Positions 36,901 through 47,530 of a stretch of DNA of 64,000 bases are shown here, one piece after another; the first letter of the stretch is position 1, and each line of letters begins with the position of its first letter. Below the pieces are notes generated by a model. The model was not told the DNA's origin. It ran no database searches and was given only the letters and a program-made list of their open reading frames with translations. Where the stretch lies: contig NZ_CAKLCM010000002.1 in NCBI RefSeq assembly GCF_921292975.1, positions 2,046,001 through 2,110,000 on the forward strand. The letters run 5' to 3'. The position numbers and the translations under genes are program-made. The stretch comes from Vibrio hippocampi (GTDB lineage Bacteria; Pseudomonadota; Gammaproteobacteria; Enterobacterales; Vibrionaceae).

Positions 36901-38522
36901 GTGGTCAGCTACCCGGTGATAAAGTTGATGACTGGATCGGTGCCACTCGTCACTCCACTCCAGGAGTTGGCTTGATTTCTCCACCGCCACACCATGATAT
37001 TTACTCAATCGAAGATTTGGCTCAGCTGATCTACGATCTGAAAAACGCCAACCGCGAAGGTCGTGTAAACGTTAAATTGGTATCAGAAGCGGGCGTTGGT
37101 ACTATCGCTTCCGGTGTCGCTAAAGCAAAAGCTGACGTTGTTCTGATTGCAGGCTATGACGGTGGTACAGGTGCATCACCTATTTCATCGATTCGCCACA
37201 CAGGTCTTCCTTGGGAGCTTGGCTTGGCAGAAACGCACCAAACGCTACTGAAGAATGGTCTACGTAACCGTATCGTTGTTCAAGCAGATGGTCAGATGAA
37301 GACACCTCGTGACATCGCTATCGCGACACTTTTAGGTGCCGAAGAGTGGGGTGTAGCTACAGCCGCATTGGTTGTTGAAGGCTGTATCATGATGCGTAAG
37401 TGTCACAAGAACACTTGCCCAGTCGGTATTGCAACCCAGAACAAGACGCTACGTGAACGCTTTGACGGTCGTGTTGAAGACGTGGTGACTTTCTTCACCT
37501 ATATGGCTGAAGGTCTACGTGAAATCATGGCTGAGCTTGGCTTTAAAACCATCGATGAGATGATTGGTCAATCGCACAAACTGCGTGTACGTCAAGATGA
37601 GACTCACTGGAAGTATAAGAACCTTGATCTATCTCCGGTGCTATTCATTGAGAAGCCTCGTGCAGAAGATGGTATCTACAACCAGACTAAACAGAACCAT
37701 AACCTAGAGTCAGTGCTAGACCGCAAGCTCATTGCAGCCGCGCAACCGGCTCTTGAACGTGGTGAAGCGGTAAGCGCAGAATTCCCAATCGTCAACACTG
37801 ACCGCAGTGCGGGTACTATGTTGTCGAACGAAATTTCTAAGGTTTACCAAGACCAAGGTCTACCACAGCCAATGAACGTTAAGTTCTACGGTAGTGCGGG
37901 TCAATCGTTTGGTGCTTTCCTTGCTAAAGGCGTGAAGTTTGAAGTGGAAGGCGATGCCAACGACTACTGGGGTAAAGGTCTATCTGGCGGTACGCTAGTG
38001 CTTTATCCAGATGCGAAATCTTCGATTGTAGCGGAAGATAACATCGTGGTTGGTAACGTATGTTTCTACGGTGCAACCTCTGGTGAATCTTACATCCGCG
38101 GTCTCGCTGGCGAGCGCTTCTGTGTTCGTAACTCAGGCGCCAAAGTTGTTGTTGAAGGCGTTGGTGACCACGGTTGTGAGTACATGACTGGCGGTGTGGC
38201 TGTGATTCTTGGCTCTACAGGCAGAAACTTTGCTGCTGGTATGAGTGGCGGTGTGGCTTATGTATGGAACCGTGACGGTGACTTCGAAAGCAAACTGAAC
38301 GCTGAACTCGTGGACCTTGATCCGATTGAACAAGAAGACAAAGACTTGCTGCATGACATGCTCACTAAGCAGGTTGAATTCACAGGAAGTGAAGTTGCTA
38401 AGTCTTTCCTAGCTGACTTTGAAGCAAACCTTGGCGCAATGGTTAAAGTTATGCCTCGTGACTACAAAGCGGTACTAGAGAAACGCAAAGCTGAGCAACA
38501 AAAAGAAGTGGAGGCCGTATAA
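33987..38522 (+). CDS. gltB: Glutamate synthase (NADPH) large subunit, divergent copy 1
   Basis: GltB transfers the amide of glutamine to 2-oxoglutarate. The 1511-aa precursor begins with a 20-residue propeptide ending in LEHDA, then the catalytic Cys21 in ACGIGF, which becomes the N-terminus of the class II amidotransferase. The FMN-binding synthase domain shows GEGGQLPGDKV, SPPPHHDIYSIEDLAQL and the 3Fe-4S cysteines around CHKNTCPVG. The C-terminal GXGXG beta-helix has GSAGQSFGAF, GDANDYWGKGLSGG and GDHGCEYMTGG. ATG at 33987 has AAGGAA upstream; the 10-codon extension is rejected. It is clearly less like E. coli GltB than the copy at 40283, and its codon use (mostly cgt, ggt) suggests high expression. 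Confidence 0.95.
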   Translation: MVDREQSTQGLYTPELEHDACGIGFVAHLKNRKSHEVVTQALDMLARMEHRGGQGCDPCSGDGAGILLQKPHEFLLEEAVKAGIKLPSFEKYGVGVVLFPKDEHKRAQCRDILERNARRLDLEVIGYRVLPTDNSMIGADPLSTEPQFEHVFISGPAGTTPEELERKLYVLRNYTVRVCLESVSNIGDDFYINSMSYKTLVYKGQLTTEQVPQYFLDLQNPTMVTALALVHSRFSTNTFPKWRLAQPFRYIAHNGEINTVRGNLNWMKAREAILESSLFTKAEVDMLLPICQEGSSDSSNFDMVLELLVLSGRTLPHALMMMIPEAWQENKNMDPKRRAFYQYHASIMEPWDGPASVCFTDGVQVGATLDRNGLRPSRYTVTKDDFLVMASESGVVDIAPENVEYRGRLQPGRIFVADLEQGRIISDEEVKDDIANAQPYEKWVEENLLSLKSLPEADNVHSQPSPERLLHRQLSFGVSSEEVNEIILPLAKTAYEPLGSMGADWPVAVLSHQSQHLSNYFKQLFAQVTNPPIDPIRERMVMSLNTYIGKDQNLLAESPAHCRKVELESPVISNAELEKLRAIDNEHLQAKTLDIVFQASEDEGKLERALKRICQYAEDAVNDGYSIILLTDRAVNSNHASIPAMLAVGAVHHHLIRKGLRAKCGIVVETGDARETHHFATLVGYGANAVNPYLVTETIVELQRIKKLDAEVSVDTYFDNYRKGVNGGLLKIFSKMGISTLQSYHGAQIFEALGISKSVVEKYFTGTVSRIQGLTLDDIAKEVLVRHRTGYPTREIPVQVLDVGGVYQWKQRGEKHLFNPETISLLQQSTRNKDFDQFKQYASEVDAQGSKAVTLRSQLEFVKNPAGSIPLEEVEPIENIVKRFATGAMSFGSISYEAHSTLAVAMNRLGAKSNSGEGGEDPIRFTPKENGDSERSAIKQVASGRFGVTSYYLTNSDEIQIKMAQGAKPGEGGQLPGDKVDDWIGATRHSTPGVGLISPPPHHDIYSIEDLAQLIYDLKNANREGRVNVKLVSEAGVGTIASGVAKAKADVVLIAGYDGGTGASPISSIRHTGLPWELGLAETHQTLLKNGLRNRIVVQADGQMKTPRDIAIATLLGAEEWGVATAALVVEGCIMMRKCHKNTCPVGIATQNKTLRERFDGRVEDVVTFFTYMAEGLREIMAELGFKTIDEMIGQSHKLRVRQDETHWKYKNLDLSPVLFIEKPRAEDGIYNQTKQNHNLESVLDRKLIAAAQPALERGEAVSAEFPIVNTDRSAGTMLSNEISKVYQDQGLPQPMNVKFYGSAGQSFGAFLAKGVKFEVEGDANDYWGKGLSGGTLVLYPDAKSSIVAEDNIVVGNVCFYGATSGESYIRGLAGERFCVRNSGAKVVVEGVGDHGCEYMTGGVAVILGSTGRNFAAGMSGGVAYVWNRDGDFESKLNAELVDLDPIEQEDKDLLHDMLTKQVEFTGSEVAKSFLADFEANLGAMVKVMPRDYKAVLEKRKAEQQKEVEAV

Positions 38523-38523
38523 A

Positions 38524-39993
38524 ATGGGTAAGCCTACTGGATTTTTAGAGCATGGTCGTGAACTACCAGGTAAGATCGAACCATCTGAGCGTATTCAAAA
38601 CAACAAAGAATTTGTGCTAAACGAAGAGTTTGGCGACAAAATCAATACTCAAGCATCTCGTTGTATGGATTGTGGTGTGCCGTTTTGTCATAACGGTTGC
38701 CCAATCGGCAACATCATCCCAGAGTTTAACGACGCGGTATTCCGTGATAGTTGGGAAGAAGCTTGGAATATCCTAAGTACCACGAACAACTTCCCCGAGT
38801 TTACTGGACGTGTTTGTCCAGCTCCGTGTGAAAGTGCTTGTGTACTGGGTATCAACCAAGATCCAATCACTATCTGTAACATCGAGAAAACCATCGTTGA
38901 GACGGCATACCGCGAAGGCTACGCGAAACCAAAAACACCGCGTTCTCGCACCGGTAAATCGGTGGCGATTATCGGTAGTGGTCCAGCTGGTCTTGCGGCT
39001 GCAGAGCAACTGAACAGTGCTGGTCACCATGTGACCGTGTACGAGCGTGACGAAAAAGTCGGTGGTCTGCTGCGTTTTGGTATCCCTGACTTCAAACTAG
39101 GCATGGATGTTATTGACCGTAAGATCAACCTTATGGCGGAAGCGGGCGTTAACTTTGTGGTTAATGCTCACATCGGCGTTGACGTTAACGCACAGCAACT
39201 ACGTCAAGAACACGATGTAGTGCTTCTAACTGGCGGCTCTACCGTTCCTCGTGATCTTCCTGTTACAGGTCGTGAACTACAAGGCGTCCACTTTGCGATG
39301 GAATTTCTAGCGCAAAATAACCGCCGTGCCAACGACATGGAATTAAAAGGTGAAGAAATCCACGCTGCCGATAAACACGTTGTGGTTATCGGTGGTGGTG
39401 ATACCGGTTCTGACTGCGTGGGTACTTCTAACCGCCATGGCGCGAAAAGCGTCACTCAGGTTGAGATCATGCCGATTCCACCAGAGAAGCGTCCTGCAAA
39501 CATGCCTTGGCCGCAATATCCAATGATTATGAAGACCACAACGTCTCACGAAGAGGGTTGTGAACGTCACTGGAACATTCTGACCAAAGCGTTTATCGGC
39601 AACGATAAAGGTGAAGTCACCGGTCTTCGTATTGCAGATATCGTCTGGAAAGATGCCGCTCCTGGTGAGCGCCCATCGTTTGAAGAAGTTGCAGGCAGCG
39701 AACGTGTTATCCCATGTGATATGGCGTTCCTAGCAATGGGCTTCTTACACCCAGAACCAACCGGTGTCTTAGCACAACTTGATATTGCCCTTGATGAGCG
39801 TGGCAACGTGGCGACTCAAGAGTTCCAAACCAACCAAGAAGGTGTCTTCGCAGCCGGCGATATGCGCACAGGTCAGTCACTGGTGGTTCGTTGTATCAAC
39901 GAAGGTCGTGAATGTGCTCGTGCTATCGATAGCTACCTAATGGGCAACACCAACCTTGAAGCTAAAGCTAATTCTTTAATGCTATCAGCCTAA
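38524..39993 (+). CDS. gltD: Glutamate synthase small subunit, copy 1
   Basis: GltD passes electrons from NADPH through FAD and 4Fe-4S clusters to GltB. The 489-aa protein has N-terminal cluster ligands (RCMDCGVPFCHNGCP, CPAPCESACVLG). The FAD site is [17 protein letters not shown], the NADPH site is VVVIGGGDTGSDCVGTS, and the C-terminal GVFAAGDMRTGQSLVV is also conserved. It starts 1 base after the gltB stop, with GGAGG inside gltB. It belongs to a different GltD subgroup than the copy at 44765: note GDTGSDC rather than GDTAMDC. Confidence 0.94.
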   Translation: MGKPTGFLEHGRELPGKIEPSERIQNNKEFVLNEEFGDKINTQASRCMDCGVPFCHNGCPIGNIIPEFNDAVFRDSWEEAWNILSTTNNFPEFTGRVCPAPCESACVLGINQDPITICNIEKTIVETAYREGYAKPKTPRSRTGKSVAIIGSGPAGLAAAEQLNSAGHHVTVYERDEKVGGLLRFGIPDFKLGMDVIDRKINLMAEAGVNFVVNAHIGVDVNAQQLRQEHDVVLLTGGSTVPRDLPVTGRELQGVHFAMEFLAQNNRRANDMELKGEEIHAADKHVVVIGGGDTGSDCVGTSNRHGAKSVTQVEIMPIPPEKRPANMPWPQYPMIMKTTTSHEEGCERHWNILTKAFIGNDKGEVTGLRIADIVWKDAAPGERPSFEEVAGSERVIPCDMAFLAMGFLHPEPTGVLAQLDIALDERGNVATQEFQTNQEGVFAAGDMRTGQSLVVRCINEGRECARAIDSYLMGNTNLEAKANSLMLSA

Positions 39994-40043
39994 ATAACAA
40001 ATGATTACATCGATAAGTAATCAATAATTTTCCTTCCATATTT

Positions 40044-40070
40044 GGCCAGCTTTTTTAGCTGGCCTTTTTT
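40044..40070 (+). terminator. Rho-independent terminator after the first gltBD
   Basis: GGCCAGCT / AGCTGGCC with a T-rich loop and six T. It separates the two glutamate synthase operons. The following stretch to 40282 contains the exact hairpin CTGTCA-GGA-TGACAG (40246-40260), just before the next Shine-Dalgarno. Confidence 0.92.
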
Positions 40071-40282
40071 ATCCGCAATGAAAAGCCTCTTTTGATCCTT
40101 CAACTGCCCCTCCCTCAATGCTTGATCTTTGACCACACAAAGGATAATTTGTAACACCAAAGATATTTTAATAAAGATAAAATGTTAATAAACGGTGGTA
40201 ATTCATCTAACCAACCATTAAAACTATAAAAAAACCAGTCTATTACTGTCAGGATGACAGCAAGTTGAGAGGGAGAAAGGCA

Positions 40283-43200
40283 ATGGCTCTTTACGATCCG
40301 AGTCTTGAAAAAGACAACTGTGGCTTCGGTCTGATTGCACATACCGAAGGTCAACCTAGCCATAAATTAGTCAGAACGGCCATTTCGGCACTGGATCGCA
40401 TGACACACCGCGGAGGCATCGCTGCTGACGGAAAAACCGGTGATGGCTGCGGTTTGCTACTGCAAAAACCAGACTCTTATTTTCGATTACTCGCCGCTGA
40501 TAACCAATGGAATCTTGGCAAGCAATATGCCGTCGGCATGCTGTTTCTTTCACCCGATCCCGTCAAAGCACAGTCGGCTAAAGACATCATAGTGCAAGAG
40601 CTATCACAAGAAACGCTCTCGATTTCCGGTTGGCGAGATGTACCAACCAATAGCGATGTCCTCGGTCCGATCGCTAAACAATCGGTTCCTAATATTGTCC
40701 AGTTTTTTGTCTCCGCTCCCGCGGGTTGGCGTCAGCAAGATATCGAACGTCGCCTCTATATTGCACGACGACGAATTGAAAAACGTATTACCGATGACGA
40801 CAACTTCTATATCTGCAGCTTATCGACACAAGTGATCGTTTATAAAGGGCTATGTATGCCCGCGGATCTACCGCGCTTCTATCTCGATCTTGCCGATCTC
40901 CGTATGGAGTCAGCGATCTGCTTATTCCACCAGCGTTTCTCAACCAACACCCAACCTCGTTGGCCATTGGCTCAGCCTTTCCGATATCTCGCCCACAACG
41001 GAGAGATCAACACCATTGAGGGCAACCGACAATGGGCAAAAGCAAGGGGTTACAAATTTGCTTCGCCTCTCCTGCCAGATTTGCAATCAGCTGCGCCATT
41101 TGTCAATGAATCCGGCTCAGATTCATCCAACCTCGACAACATGTTAGAGCTGTTCCTCGCGGGCGGTATGGATATTTTCAGAGCCATGAGAATGTTAGTG
41201 CCGCCAGCATGGCAAAATCATCCCGATATGGATGAGGATCTGAAAGCCTTCTATGACTTTAACTCCAAACATATGGAACCATGGGATGGTCCGGCGGGGA
41301 TCGTGTTATCCGATGGACGACATGCGGCTTGTAACCTTGACCGCAACGGCTTACGCCCGGCTCGCTATGTGATTACCAAAGACAAACTGATTACCCTTGC
41401 TTCGGAAGTGGGGATCTGGGATTACGCTCCCGATGAGGTGGCAGAAAAAGGTCGAGTCGGTCCAGGCGAATTATTGGTTATCGATACTAAGCTGGGCAAG
41501 GTTTGGCACTCTTCAGAGATCGACAACGATCTAAAAAGTCGCCACCCCTATCGTCAGTGGATGGAACACAATGTTCATAAACTCACACCGCTTGATCTGC
41601 TACCGGACGCCCAAGTTGGTGAACGCAGTTTTGATGACTCGCAATTAAAAACCTATCAAAAACAGTTTGCGATGAGCAATGAGGAGATAGAGCAAGTCTT
41701 GCAAGTGTTGGCCGACCTTGGTCAAGAAGCGGTAGGCTCTATGGGGGACGACACCCCAATGGCGGTGCTGTCGTCAAAAGCGCGTTTAGTGACTGACTAT
41801 TTCCGTCAAAAGTTCGCGCAGGTGACCAACCCACCTATCGACCCATTAAGAGAGAAACACGTCATGTCCCTTGCCACCAGCATGGGGCAAGAGATGAATA
41901 TATTTAATGAAACCGATGGCCACGCCCATAGGGTAACGTTCGATAGTCCTATCCTGCTTTATTCCGATATGCAGCAACTCTTAGGGCTAACAGGGCAACA
42001 TTATCAGAATACCCTCTTAGACATTAACTACGATCCACACAAACAGGATCTAAAACAAGCCATTATCGACTTATGTGATCGCGCGGAAGAGGTGGTACAA
42101 AAAGGCACGGTTATTCTTATTTTATCTGATCGAGCATTAGTGAAAGATCGCCTTCCCATTCCCGCCGCGATGGCGGTTGGAGCGGTTCAGACTCGACTGG
42201 CTAAAGCCAATCTGCGCTGCGATGCCAACATTGTTATCGAAACCGCAGCAGCACGAGATCCGCACCAGTTTGCTGTGCTGCTCGGGTTTGGTGCTACCGC
42301 CATCTACCCTTACCTCGCCTATGAAGTGCTGGGCAAGTTAATCGATAGTGGCGCACTTAAACATAGCTATCGCAAAGCGATGCAAAATTACCAAATTGGC
42401 ATCAATAAAGGTCTGTATAAGATCATGTCTAAAATGGGGATCTCAACGGTCGCTTCCTATCGCTGTTCACAATTGTTTGAGGCAGTCGGTCTGCATAATG
42501 ATGTGGTCGACCTCTGCTTTGAGGGGGTGACAACGCGGATTCAAGGCGCAAATTTTGATGACTTCCAGCAAGATTTATTTAACTTATCTCGAACCGCATG
42601 GACGGCACGCAAGCCGCTTGAACATGGGGGTTTACTTAAATATGTTCACAATGGTGAGTATCACGCTTATAACCCCGATGTCGTGAGCACGCTCCAACAA
42701 GCCGTTAAATCGGGCGAAAGTAACGATTATCAAAGCTATGCTAAGCAAGTGAATGATCGTCCAGTTGCCATGCTACGTGATCTACTCCGTTTAAATAAAG
42801 CGGCTCAGCCACTGCCGTTAGAGCAAATTGAACCCAACAGCGAGCTCTTCAAACGGTTTGATTCCGCGGCAATGTCAATTGGTGCGTTAAGCCCTGAAGC
42901 CCATGAAGCCTTGGCCATGGCGATGAATCAACTTGGGGGTTACTCTAATTCAGGTGAAGGTGGGGAAGATCCGCGTCGCTTTGGTACCCATCGCAACTCT
43001 CGCATCAAGCAAATTGCTTCGGGTCGATTTGGGGTTACCCCTCACTACCTCGCTAACGCCGATGTATTGCAGATAAAGGTCGCTCAAGGTGCCAAGCCGG
43101 GAGAAGGCGGTCAATTACCGGGGCATAAAGTCACGGCGGAGATCGCTAAATTACGCTACTCGGTGCAAGGCGTCACTCTTATCTCTCCGCCTCCACACCA

Positions 43201-44746
43201 TGATATTTATTCCATTGAAGATTTAGCACAGCTTATTTTTGACCTCAAGCAGGTCAACCCAGAGGCTTTGGTTTCCGTCAAACTGGTCTCAGAGCCCGGC
43301 GTCGGTACGATTGCCACAGGCGTGGCTAAAGCCTATGCCGACCTAATCACTATCTCTGGATATGATGGCGGTACAGCAGCGAGCCCGCTGACCTCCGTTA
43401 AGTATGCTGGTTGCCCATGGGAGTTAGGTCTTGCCGAAACCCAACAAGCCTTAGTTGCCAATAATCTAAGACACAAGATCCGCTTACAAGTCGACGGTGG
43501 ACTAAAAACAGGCTTAGATGTGGTAAAAGCGGCAATATTGGGCGCGGAAAGTTTCGGTTTTGGTACTGCGCCGATGGTCGCAATGGGATGCAAATTCTTA
43601 CGTATTTGCCATCTCAACAACTGTGCAACGGGTGTTGCGACCCAAGATGAAACCTTGAGAAAAGAGTATTTCAAAGGGCTTCCTGAGATGGTCGTCAACT
43701 ATTTTACCGGTCTTGCCAATGAAGTAAGAGGGTTACTCGCCGAGTTAGGTGTGAAGCAATTAACCGACTTAATTGGACGCACTGACCTGTTAACCGCATT
43801 GGAAGGGTTCAGTGCCAAGCAGGCTAAACTGGATCTCTCGCCTATCCTTGAGCAACCCATCTCACCGATTAATGCGCCCGTTTATTGGACTGAACCCAAT
43901 CATCCGTTTGATAAAGGGGAATTGAACCAAAAAATTGTTGATGAAGCCCTAGATGCCGTGAATAGCCAAACCACATCGAGCTACTTCTACGATGTCAAAA
44001 ACACCGATCGTTCGATTGGCGCTAGGTTGTCTGGTGAAATTGCCAAACGCTACGGTAATCAAGGACTGGTGAGCTCGCCAATCAAACTGCATCTTAATGG
44101 CACGGCGGGTCAATCGCTCGGCGTATGGAATGCGGGGGGTGTAGAAATCACGCTGACGGGCGATGCCAATGACTATGTGGGTAAAGGCATGGCGGGGGGC
44201 GTGATTGCGATCAAGCCTCATGTTGGCACGGCTTATAGAAGCAATGAAGCCAGCATCATTGGTAATACCTGCTTATATGGCGCAACGGGGGGCAAACTGT
44301 TTGCAGCCGGTAGCGCTGGCGAACGTTTTGCGGTGCGCAACTCAGGAACTATCGCGGTTATTGAAGGAGCCGGCGACAATGCTTGTGAATATATGACCGG
44401 CGGTATCGTGGCTATTTTAGGCGCAACCGGCGTGAACTTTGGTGCCGGTATGACTGGCGGCTTTGCCTATATCATGGACAGTAATGATAATTTTTCTGGC
44501 AGAGTGAATAACGAGTCGGTAGAAGCGATTTCCTTATCCCAACTCTACATCCATCAAGAACATTTACGCGGCCTGATTGATGAACACCTAACGGCAACTC
44601 AATCTATTCACGCAGAAGAGATATTGGCGAACTTTGATCAATGGATTCCAAAGTTCTATTTGGTGAAACCGAAAGCTGCGGATCTCAACACCCTATTAGG
44701 GCATCAGAGCCGAAGCGCTGCAGAGCTGCGTGTTCAAGCGCAATAA
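40283..44746 (+). CDS. gltB: Glutamate synthase (NADPH) large subunit, E. coli-type copy 2
   Basis: This is the orthologue of E. coli GltB by close full-length similarity: MALYDPSLEKDNCGFGLIAH, GWRDVPTN, AICLFHQRFSTNT and the C-terminal GHQSRSAAELRVQAQ. The 1487-aa precursor has a very short propeptide, with catalytic Cys13 in DNCGFGL. The FMN domain has GEGGQLPGHKV and SPPPHHDIYS. The 3Fe-4S site lies around CHLNNCATG, and the last domain has GTAGQSLGVWNAGG. ATG at 40283 has GGGAG/AAAGG upstream. Synonymous codon choice is visibly less biased than in copy 1, suggesting lower or conditional expression. Confidence 0.96.
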   Translation: MALYDPSLEKDNCGFGLIAHTEGQPSHKLVRTAISALDRMTHRGGIAADGKTGDGCGLLLQKPDSYFRLLAADNQWNLGKQYAVGMLFLSPDPVKAQSAKDIIVQELSQETLSISGWRDVPTNSDVLGPIAKQSVPNIVQFFVSAPAGWRQQDIERRLYIARRRIEKRITDDDNFYICSLSTQVIVYKGLCMPADLPRFYLDLADLRMESAICLFHQRFSTNTQPRWPLAQPFRYLAHNGEINTIEGNRQWAKARGYKFASPLLPDLQSAAPFVNESGSDSSNLDNMLELFLAGGMDIFRAMRMLVPPAWQNHPDMDEDLKAFYDFNSKHMEPWDGPAGIVLSDGRHAACNLDRNGLRPARYVITKDKLITLASEVGIWDYAPDEVAEKGRVGPGELLVIDTKLGKVWHSSEIDNDLKSRHPYRQWMEHNVHKLTPLDLLPDAQVGERSFDDSQLKTYQKQFAMSNEEIEQVLQVLADLGQEAVGSMGDDTPMAVLSSKARLVTDYFRQKFAQVTNPPIDPLREKHVMSLATSMGQEMNIFNETDGHAHRVTFDSPILLYSDMQQLLGLTGQHYQNTLLDINYDPHKQDLKQAIIDLCDRAEEVVQKGTVILILSDRALVKDRLPIPAAMAVGAVQTRLAKANLRCDANIVIETAAARDPHQFAVLLGFGATAIYPYLAYEVLGKLIDSGALKHSYRKAMQNYQIGINKGLYKIMSKMGISTVASYRCSQLFEAVGLHNDVVDLCFEGVTTRIQGANFDDFQQDLFNLSRTAWTARKPLEHGGLLKYVHNGEYHAYNPDVVSTLQQAVKSGESNDYQSYAKQVNDRPVAMLRDLLRLNKAAQPLPLEQIEPNSELFKRFDSAAMSIGALSPEAHEALAMAMNQLGGYSNSGEGGEDPRRFGTHRNSRIKQIASGRFGVTPHYLANADVLQIKVAQGAKPGEGGQLPGHKVTAEIAKLRYSVQGVTLISPPPHHDIYSIEDLAQLIFDLKQVNPEALVSVKLVSEPGVGTIATGVAKAYADLITISGYDGGTAASPLTSVKYAGCPWELGLAETQQALVANNLRHKIRLQVDGGLKTGLDVVKAAILGAESFGFGTAPMVAMGCKFLRICHLNNCATGVATQDETLRKEYFKGLPEMVVNYFTGLANEVRGLLAELGVKQLTDLIGRTDLLTALEGFSAKQAKLDLSPILEQPISPINAPVYWTEPNHPFDKGELNQKIVDEALDAVNSQTTSSYFYDVKNTDRSIGARLSGEIAKRYGNQGLVSSPIKLHLNGTAGQSLGVWNAGGVEITLTGDANDYVGKGMAGGVIAIKPHVGTAYRSNEASIIGNTCLYGATGGKLFAAGSAGERFAVRNSGTIAVIEGAGDNACEYMTGGIVAILGATGVNFGAGMTGGFAYIMDSNDNFSGRVNNESVEAISLSQLYIHQEHLRGLIDEHLTATQSIHAEEILANFDQWIPKFYLVKPKAADLNTLLGHQSRSAAELRVQAQ

Positions 44747-46177
<1,431 letters not shown>

Positions 46178-46196
46178 CTCTATCGACTTAACATAT

Positions 46197-46216
46197 GCCC
46201 AGTTTCGCTGGGCTTT
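46197..46216 (+). terminator. Rho-independent terminator after the second gltBD
   Basis: GCCCAG-TTTCG-CTGGGC followed by TTTT, just after the gltD stop. The tract is short, so some read-through into the next gene is possible. Confidence 0.75.
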
Positions 46217-46226
46217 TAGGCTAACT

Positions 46227-46685
46227 ATGAACAAGCATCATACAACAATAAAAATCGCCTCTCTTATGGCAACAACACTACTTATCACAGCATGCAGTAA
46301 CAAGGTGGATACCATGCCTGACCGCAGTCACTCTCCCTGTGGAGACAAACCAAATTGTGTCTCGACTCAAGATAGCCGAGCAGACTTTAATCTCGCCCCT
46401 TATCCATTAAAAGGGGACGTCAGCATCGATCAGATTGAGTCCATCGCCCTTAGTTTTCCAAGAGCAACAGTCGCGACTAAAGAGAGCCACTATCTGCGCG
46501 TGGAATATCGTTCAAAAGTGTTCCGCTTTGTTGACGATATGGAGATGAGAATCGAAGATGGTCAGTTGCTTGTGCGCTCTGAGTCTCGCACCGGTTATTC
46601 AGATTTTAATGTCAATCGTAAGCGTGCAGATGCTTTGCGGGACAAGTTACTGCAAGCGGATCTTATCTTTGCTGACAACCATTAG
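46227..46685 (+). CDS. DUF1499-family lipoprotein
   Basis: This is a small protein of unknown function. A lipoprotein signal (IASLMATTLLITAC) is followed by the DUF1499 pattern: SPCGDKPNCVSTQD, FPRATVATKESHYLRVEYRSKVFRFVDDMEMRIED, then the ending VRSESRTGYSDFNVNRKRADALRDKL. Two mature cysteines (PCGDKPNC) are conserved in the family. It starts 10 bases after a weak terminator and could be partly cotranscribed with gltBD. Confidence 0.82.
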   Translation: MNKHHTTIKIASLMATTLLITACSNKVDTMPDRSHSPCGDKPNCVSTQDSRADFNLAPYPLKGDVSIDQIESIALSFPRATVATKESHYLRVEYRSKVFRFVDDMEMRIEDGQLLVRSESRTGYSDFNVNRKRADALRDKLLQADLIFADNH

Positions 46686-46715
46686 TTTGGCACTGCACCA
46701 ATGCCACAACTACTG

Positions 46716-46758
46716 ATATGCCCAAGTTACCTCGCATCTTGAGGTAACTTGGGTATAT
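46716..46758. repeat. Vibrio-type intergenic palindrome upstream of mtnN
   Basis: CCCAAGTTACCTC (46721-46733) and GAGGTAACTTGGG (46741-46753) are exact 13-bp arms around GCATCTT, extended five further pairs by ATATG/TATAT. No long T run follows, so it is not a plain terminator. From memory, the motif with AAGTTACCTC and GCATCTT is found repeatedly between genes in vibrio genomes; I cannot verify that here. Confidence 0.6.
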
Positions 46759-46798
46759 ACTAGCCGCCAACAAATTCCCATTATTCAAGAGAATCACT

Positions 46799-47503
46799 AT
46801 GAAAATCGGTATTATTGGTGCGATGGAACAGGAAGTCGCCATCCTTAAATCTCAGCTGACTGAGCAACAAGAGATCAAAAAAGGCGGTTGTACCTTCTTT
46901 ACTGGCTCACTCAATGGTGCTGAGGTTGTCTTGCTGCAATCAGGCATTGGTAAGGTTGCTGCAGCTATCGGAACCAGCCTATTACTGAGTGATTACCAAC
47001 CAGATGTGGTGATTAACACCGGTTCAGCGGGTGGCTTTGAGTCATCGCTCAACCTTGGCGACGTGGTTATCTCGACTGAAGTTCGTCACCACGATGCCGA
47101 TGTGACCGCTTTCGGTTACGAAATTGGTCAGATGGCGGGACAACCTGCCGCATTTATCGCTGACGACCGCCTAATGCAAGTTGCTGAACAAGCGTTAGCA
47201 CAAATGGAAGATACCCACGCGGTTCGTGGTTTGATCTGCACGGGTGATGAATTTGTTTGCCGTCCAGAGCGCCAAGCAGCGATCCGCAACCACTTCCCGG
47301 GCGTCATTGCTGTTGAGATGGAAGCATCGGCCATCGCGCAAACATGTCACCAATTCAACACCCCCTTTGTTGTGGTTCGCGCCATTTCTGATGTCGCCGA
47401 TAAAGAGTCACCAATGAGTTTTGAAGAATTCTTACCACTAGCAGCGAAAAGCTCTTCTGAGATGGTAGTTAAGATGGTTGAACTGCTTAAAACCGCAGCT
47501 TAA
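46799..47503 (+). CDS. mtnN: 5'-methylthioadenosine/S-adenosylhomocysteine nucleosidase
   Basis: MtnN (Pfs) hydrolyses MTA, SAH and 5'-deoxyadenosine. Its SAH product, S-ribosylhomocysteine, is the LuxS substrate for AI-2, so it feeds quorum sensing in vibrios. The 234-aa protein has [50 protein letters not shown] and [13 protein letters not shown] with the catalytic region [12 protein letters not shown]. It is first in an mtnN-cbiB-btuF cluster, with cbiB starting 27 bases later. Confidence 0.97.
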   Translation: MKIGIIGAMEQEVAILKSQLTEQQEIKKGGCTFFTGSLNGAEVVLLQSGIGKVAAAIGTSLLLSDYQPDVVINTGSAGGFESSLNLGDVVISTEVRHHDADVTAFGYEIGQMAGQPAAFIADDRLMQVAEQALAQMEDTHAVRGLICTGDEFVCRPERQAAIRNHFPGVIAVEMEASAIAQTCHQFNTPFVVVRAISDVADKESPMSFEEFLPLAAKSSSEMVVKMVELLKTAA

Positions 47504-47530
47504 TCCTTCGCTGTATCACAAGGAACTTTG

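Noticed and set aside
43333-43698. 121-codon open frame on the minus strand
   Set aside because: Antisense inside the second gltB, in its FMN/FeS domain; a codon-bias shadow.
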